This document shows positions 20,527 through 25,780 of a stretch of DNA of 25,780 nucleotides, piece after piece. The DNA is taken from the NCBI GenBank assembly GCA_049999765.1, contig JBNGIQ010008889.1, forward strand, positions 71,703 to 97,482, in the 5' to 3' direction. A model generated the notes under the pieces. It saw nothing but the letters and a program-made list of their open reading frames with translations, did not search any database and had not been told where the DNA came from. The position numbers and the translations under genes were made by a program. Each line of letters begins with the position of its first letter. The first letter of the stretch is position 1. The DNA is from Phaeoceros laevis (lineage: Eukaryota > Anthocerotophyta > Anthocerotopsida > Notothyladales).

Positions 20527-23500
20527 TTGGTTCTGTATTGCTAGAGCATTCTGTCTGTCACTTTGATGTGGCAGCGTTTCCGGCATGAGAACCCATGTAG
20601 AGATTTACAAGAGGTCAGACGTAGCTTTTGAGCAGTTTGAGAGCAGATGGCCTAGCAGCGATCCAGACAATGTCAGCGTATATGAGGAGAGCTGCGAGCT
20701 GACGGGAGGATACGACTTTCCAGCAGGGTTATCGAAGTAATAAGACTTGGGGATTCTGTAGTAGCCATTTTGTAGAAGGGTAGGTAGGCATTTAGGACGT
20801 GCTAGTGCGCCTTTGTCACAGCACGGGTTAGGGCATGCATTTAGACTTTCTCCTTTTTGAAGATTACAGCGTCATTTTTTCAAGGCCGTTGGTCCTTCCC
20901 GTTTGATCCGCAATTGACGAAACGCTTTCTGAATGCGAGGTGCTGATCCGTACTGGCGAGCTGTTTCATACTACAGCGTGCCTTAGACTGTTGTCTTATA
21001 ACCCATTTGTCGCTCTGCTGAATTGATGATTACTGTACTCATGTGGCCTGGACCTGGGTTCCAGTGTTCCAGTGTAGCTGGCCAATTGTTTCCAGGTCAC
21101 CAGAAGATGAGTGGTTAGATAGGTCTGGATAAAAAACCAGTAAGGCGTTAATGAAAGAAATGCTCCCTGTGTCTCCCAGACTCCCACTTGCAGATACTTT
21201 ACATTTGGATGGCGGTAGATGGTACTTCCGCTGGTGGTGCTGGCCAAGACATTGACTTGTAAGGGCGAGGAGAGTATCAGAGCTGAAGTTGCAAACTATC
21301 CCTCTTACATATATACACATCATATCTTATGGCAGAATTCAGGCAGATGTGACGATGACAACAAACCGGAAACGAGGCGACTGATCCCTGCTGTCACTGT
21401 GGGCCTGACGTATGTGTTATCCTGGCAAGGGCTGATCCGTCACATCTTGATGGCCTGCAGCAACCAGCTGCTTGGAATGAGAACATGTTTTTCCTATTAC
21501 AGGCAGCCTATTGAGGATGTGGTTCAAAGTTGAGTCTTTGGGTGAAGCAAGGCTAGCAGCAGTCCTTGATGAGTTTTGAGGGTGGATTTGATCCAGCTTG
21601 ATCAGACGTCCACACATGGAACACAGTTGCAACCCCTAGGATGGCTCCTCTTTATTCGTGACCAGTGCCCTACTGGGTGACCGAGTACGATGTCTGGCCA
21701 CCTCTCTTGCACAAAGAACATGGCTTTGCCAGTAATGTTGATCTCTTGCACACGGTGGTGAGACGGTGGTTGTCATCAGCTGCAGGGACTTACCCTGATT
21801 CCAGCTGTTCGTCCGTGTGATGCAGGTGGGACACACATACCGCGTACCCCGCTGTCATCCTCAGAGCTCCAGCGCGGAATGGATGACTGCTTGGCTCGCC
21901 TTGTCTAGGCCATAGCGCCCCCCACCTGATGAAGGTACTTTTTACTCTTCACCCCATGTCGCCTGCATCGAAGCTTTTCCAAGCTTGTCTTGTGTAGGCA
22001 ATAAGAAATGCTTGTATTCAATTCAGTTCACCCAGATAGGTATGCGTATGTGCTTTTGTCGCCTTCACATTGGTCGGCGGTGTTGCGGCTGTTCCTTCAT
22101 CAGTCCTTTTCAGCTCATGAATGGTCCGCCCCCAATGCAGCCCAGCCCATGAACCGGACCAGCCACTACATAGCTTGACGTCGTGCTGGCCTTGGGAAGC
22201 GAGGCCTGAGCCTGCCTGTATTCAAGTGAAATCTGCTGACTGGTAGGTGGTGGGTACGCCGTAGCTATGCATGTCTGTCTAATCATCGTCATCAGTGCGG
22301 CGGTGAATAATACCAACAGCATCAACTCGAAGTTTGTTTCCACTCATTGAAGAAACCGGTGAATGGCAGGCCCAGATAACGTCAAGACGTCTCGAAAAGG
22401 TCACGACTGCCTCATCACGAGAGCCCTGTGGTGTGCCTGTTCACCCCGCCGGCCGGCATGGATCGACTCCCGGGGACTGTGCAGCTATCTATGGCCCATG
22501 GTAACTGTATGTACATGTACCCCATCACACAGGATGTGGGGAGAAGCCATGTACATCGTGCTGCGAGCCCCGACCGGGTACGACCTCTTCCCGACGCGGA
22601 GCGGGTGGCCTCTGCCGAAATGTAGCCGTTCCAGAAGCAGCCCGCCGGGCCGGGATTAGCTGCTGCGCTTGCCAGAAACGGAAAACAGCCGTTTCCAGGT
22701 GGTGGGCTCGGCCGCTTCTCAAGAATGGTCGGGTGGCCCCACGCCGGTACCGGCTGCTCCCGGGACGGGACCACCTCTCTCTCTCTCTCTCTCATCCGCC
22801 TCTCTTCACGTTTGCTCCAAAGTTTGTGAGAGGGGGATGTGAGAGGCGGATGTGAGAGAGGAGGAGGCGACCCGGTCCCGAGCGTGGCCGGTACCCGGTG
22901 GGGCCACCAGGGGGGCTTCGCTTCTCAACTTCTGGGCTAAATAGACTAAGAAGTCGCGACGACGAGGTGGGCCGTGGCAGCAGTTGGCAAAGGGGGAGAA
23001 CAGCACACTGCCAGACTGGCCGCTCCACTTTCCGCACCAATGTCCACATGCCTGCTCATCCCCGCGGATAATGTCTCCCTTGCTTGCCAGCTGACACCTG
23101 TTCATGAGTCAGTATGTGTGAGTGAGTGAACGTCGTTCCTTCATCAATCACACGCTTCGCTGTCTGTCTGCTGCTCGGCCTCCCTTTGTTTTCACTGATT
23201 GACTGATGAGTTGGGCTCTTCCTCCTTGGACAGACATATCTGGCACCGAATGCTCCTACGTAGCCTCCTGGCGACCCACGGTCTACGTGGATTCACTTTC
23301 CTGGTTCAGCGCGAAAGCTGCGGCCCGGAATGGGGGCCAGGTGCCCTGTCCCGCCCTGTCCCCTCTTCTTTTTCGCCTCTTTCTCGGCTTTCTCAGCGCC
23401 TCCCGTCGGTGTAAGAATAATAAACCGGTGTCTGTCCCAGCAGCCCAAACGGGTTTGTGTGGCAATGCTGCTTTGGATCCCTTATCACCGACCGACTGTT

Positions 23501-24704
23501 GGTAAGTCCGCAGCCCCACCATGAACGTAACCTGCAGGTGATTTGTGAAATTGTGTCGCGCTGTCATCCAGGATATGAGATAATTCTCGGATTAGCAGGC
23601 AATGTGGATGTTTCCACAATGAGGCTGGCCAGGGATTCTTGATTCTTCCATGATATCGCCAGTAGCATTCCGGAAAACTTGAACGTCTTCCTTTCTTTAC
23701 GTGGCTGCCCATGGCAAGACCTTGGGAACCGGAAAATCCCAACCCTATGAAAACCCCATGATTGAGAGTTAGTTTAGCAGCAAAGCAGTGCTAGATATCC
23801 GGGAGCAGCTCGGGCCGTCCTTTTTTGCGAACAATAGGGAAATGAAATGCCGTTTCCCCGCTGGAACGTTGTGTGGTGGTTACGGGGCTAGAGCATCTCA
23901 GGGCGTGCAGAGCTTAGCACAAAAGTACGGTAATAAAGGCGCGGATTCACGCCAGCCACTGGCATCGCTCTGCCCAACGGACCGACCGCACCCCAAGTTC
24001 AATCAGCCTGGTTTGGCAACCGCGGGTCGGCGCCCACCGGGTGTCCTTCGTTTCGGGCCGTTGAAGCTGGCATCCCTTCTTAAGCCCCGCCTCGCACAAG
24101 ACAGCATTAGCATTCTGTTCTCTTCTCGTCCGAGCTTCTCGACACGCCGCAGCCCAGCACACATCTGGTGCCGACGGCCGCCGCGTCTGTTCTCGTCGCG
24201 GAGCTTTGTTGAGGAACAGACCACGCTGCAGCAGCTCGTCAGTACTCTTCAGCATTGTGAGTTTCCTTGGCCCCCGGCCCGGTTGGCCCTGGCATGGGCC
24301 GGTTTCTCTTCTCTGTGGCTGTGGTTTTGTTGCATGAGCTCTTCTAGCTGGCATTGCCGGTACCGCGGGTGTGCCGGAGCTGGAGCGGGTTGAGCGTGCT
24401 CTATCGCTGCTTCCGAGCTGGCTGGTGGTGTAGATCTGGTTCTTTTGAGCCGGTGTTGGTGAGCTGCGGTTTTGTTTCCGTTTTGTTGTTGCCCTGTTTT
24501 TCCACGGGAGCTGCCTTGAGCTGAGGGAGGGGGTGGAATGGCCTGGGTTGCTGCAATGCGGGTTTGGCGTTCTGTTGGATTTGGTAGGAGCTAGATGAGT
24601 GCTTGTTGTTTTTTCCTTGTGCCTGAGTTTTGTGAAGTAGCGGAGGTGGCGGTCCCGAGATACCTGGTTGATGAGGCTGTTTCTGGTGCTGCACAGGAGT
24701 CAAA
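20527..24704. other. Gene-poor interval between clathrin and FLA genes
   Basis: About 4.2 kb. The left part should hold the clathrin 3' UTR, and the right part (about 24100-24704) the promoter and leader of the fasciclin-like gene. Open frames up to 201 codons occur on both strands (for example 23788-24393 plus, 22415-22795 minus), but none shows a domain, conserved motif or consistent splice pattern. A foldback lies at 22732-22908 with a CT microsatellite in its left arm (about 22773-22793). Confidence 0.55.
22732..22908. repeat. Imperfect foldback, arms about 70 bp
   Basis: Left arm 22732-22804 starts GGTGGCCCCACGCCGGTACC, passes through a CT run and ends ATCCGCCTCTC. Right arm 22841-22908 starts GAGAGGCGGATGTGAGAGAG and ends GGTACCCGGTGGGGCCACC. 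The arms are reverse complements with scattered mismatches and small gaps, around a loop of about 36 bases. Between and into the right arm, a 13-bp unit GTGAGAGGNGGAT is tandemly repeated. It may be a small MITE-like element or a hairpin RNA source; no target duplication was recognised. Confidence 0.7.
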
Positions 24705-25780
24705 ATGAGGTTCCAAGTGCAGCTTGTTGTTGCTGCACTGCTCTTCAGCGCAGTTGCTGTGTCTGCTGCTTTTGACGTGGTGAATGTTCTCTCGGCGTTC
24801 CCGGAGTACAGTCAGTTCACCCAGGCCCTTCAGTCCACTGGTGTGGACAAGGAGATTAATGCGAAAAACTCTGTGACGGTGCTTGTGGTTCGGAGCCTTC
24901 CAGGCGGTTACACACCGGAGGAAGTGGCGGATATCTTGCGGTATCACGTCATTCTCCAGGCTCTTTCCGATGATGACATCAGGCACCTTCCCAACAACAC
25001 GGCACTCTTCACCACATTGTATCAGAGCACCGGAAGAGCAGATCAGCGTGGGTTCGTGAATGTCACCAACCTCCCCGACGGCACCACAGGAGTTGGTCTT
25101 CCACTGGATGCGCCTCCCAACGCCACCATTGTCAGGAATGTGACCCGGCAGGCGTACGAGATCAGCGTCTTCGAAATCAGCAGCGCTTTAATACCACTTG
25201 GTCTGAGGGAAGCAGCCATCACAAACGTCACAGAGGCCTTGACCACGGGGGGACAGTACACCACTCTCATCACTCTGTTGCAGTCCACTGGCCTCATCAC
25301 GGCAGTTCAGGATCTGGCTGCCAAGGGTTTGACGTTGTTTGCGCCAACCGACTCTGCCTTCAACAATATCAAGGCGGCATTGAACGGTCTGACCCCAGCG
25401 CAGGTGACTTTGGTGTTGACATACCATGTGGTGCCAAGGTACATTAGCCAGCAGGCGCTTCTGGCTTCCAACCAGATTGAGACGACTGTATCGAGCTATA
25501 CCTTCTTTCTTACAACTGTCAATGGACGGCCTACTGTTCTTACCGGCGTTGTGAACGCCACAGAGCAGACTACCGTTGTGGACAAGACTCCGGCTGCCAT
25601 CTATGCCGTCGACACGGTTTTGCTTCCTCCAGCCCTCTATGCACCCACTCCAGCTCCATCTCCGGTCCCGGAACTGGCCCCTCTTTCCCCTCTGCCTCCT
25701 TTGGCCCCATTATCTCCGCTTTCTCCCCTGGCACCACTAGCACCCCTTGCCCCCCTCTTAGGAAGACAAGAACTGACGCT
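24705..25780 (+). CDS. Fasciclin-like arabinogalactan protein (two FAS1 domains), 3' end outside window
   Basis: Open for 358 codons from ATG 24705 to the window edge with no intron. Residues 1-22 (MRFQVQLVVAALLFSAVAVSAA) are a signal peptide. The first FAS1 domain (about 23-165) begins FDVVNVLSAFPEYSQF and includes YHVILQALSDDDI and GFVNVTNL. The second (about 172-305) has the H1 box LTLFAPTDSAF, the YHVVP motif, and the H2-type IYAVDTVLLPP. From about 306 comes a Pro-rich tail of AP, TP, SP and LP dipeptides (LAPLSPLPPLAPLSP) typical of hydroxyproline-O-glycosylated arabinogalactan regions. Several NXT sequons suggest N-glycosylation. Two FAS1 domains plus an AGP tail resemble the plant FLA1/FLA2/FLA8/FLA10 group, usually GPI-anchored at the plasma membrane and cell wall; the anchor signal would lie beyond the edge. 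Its role is in cell adhesion and wall organisation, known for the family only. Confidence 0.92.
   Translation, partial: MRFQVQLVVAALLFSAVAVSAAFDVVNVLSAFPEYSQFTQALQSTGVDKEINAKNSVTVLVVRSLPGGYTPEEVADILRYHVILQALSDDDIRHLPNNTALFTTLYQSTGRADQRGFVNVTNLPDGTTGVGLPLDAPPNATIVRNVTRQAYEISVFEISSALIPLGLREAAITNVTEALTTGGQYTTLITLLQSTGLITAVQDLAAKGLTLFAPTDSAFNNIKAALNGLTPAQVTLVLTYHVVPRYISQQALLASNQIETTVSSYTFFLTTVNGRPTVLTGVVNATEQTTVVDKTPAAIYAVDTVLLPPALYAPTPAPSPVPELAPLSPLPPLAPLSPLSPLAPLAPLAPLLGRQELT

Noticed and set aside
22415-22795. 126-codon minus-strand frame beginning MREREREV
   Set aside because: The start is the translated CT microsatellite and the rest is Arg/Pro-rich low-complexity translation of GC-rich DNA.
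23788-24393. 201-codon open frame upstream of the FLA gene
   Set aside because: No recognisable domain or conserved motif, with long frames on the opposite strand over the same bases; it probably includes the FLA promoter and leader.
1-25780. CRISPR arrays, operons, phage or defence islands
   Set aside because: No regularly spaced short repeats, ribosome-binding sites or bacterial gene layout. The window is eukaryotic nuclear DNA with spliceosomal introns.

Overview
The window looks like nuclear DNA of a streptophyte: a land plant or a charophyte alga, which I cannot narrow further. The evidence is a complete clathrin heavy chain gene with plant-type sequence split by 29 short GT-AG introns, a plant-type tRNA-Gly(GCC), a two-domain fasciclin-like arabinogalactan protein, a plant Shewanella-like phosphatase and a PIF/Harbinger transposon. 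Nothing points to a prokaryote or organelle; there is no operon or CRISPR.

Layout. (1) 1-1087, minus: 3'-truncated, intronless SLP2-like phosphatase. (2) 1913-4774, minus: three-exon gene for an 803-residue protein with a long Pro/Gly/Ser-rich N-terminus and a seven-bladed WD40 propeller; I do not recognise the family. (3) 5998-6068: tRNA-Gly. (4) 6200-10458: nested mobile DNA. Long inverted arms (about 175 and 187 bp) enclose a 3174-bp PIF/Harbinger element (6445-9618) with 27-bp terminal inverted repeats (TIRs) and a TTA target duplication, plus a 5'-truncated 5S rRNA copy. The Harbinger carries an open DDE transposase and, converging on it, a trihelix/Myb-like gene broken by two in-frame TAG codons. 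(5) About 10500-11610: AT-rich DNA with a diverged 98-bp tandem repeat and possibly the 3' end of a retrotransposon. (6) 11927-20526, plus: clathrin heavy chain, 30 coding exons, 1698 residues, every exon phase consistent. (7) 20527-24704: gene-poor, with one strong imperfect foldback at 22732-22908. (8) 24705 to the right edge, plus: fasciclin-like arabinogalactan protein, C-terminus cut off.

The host genes are independent housekeeping or cell-surface genes and do not form a pathway. I found no convincing undescribed multi-gene system. The most useful leads are the nested transposons, the in-frame alternative acceptor in clathrin exon 26, the 22.8-kb foldback and the unassigned WD40 protein. 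All coordinates come from reading by hand; splice sites are supported by protein homology and phase, not transcripts.
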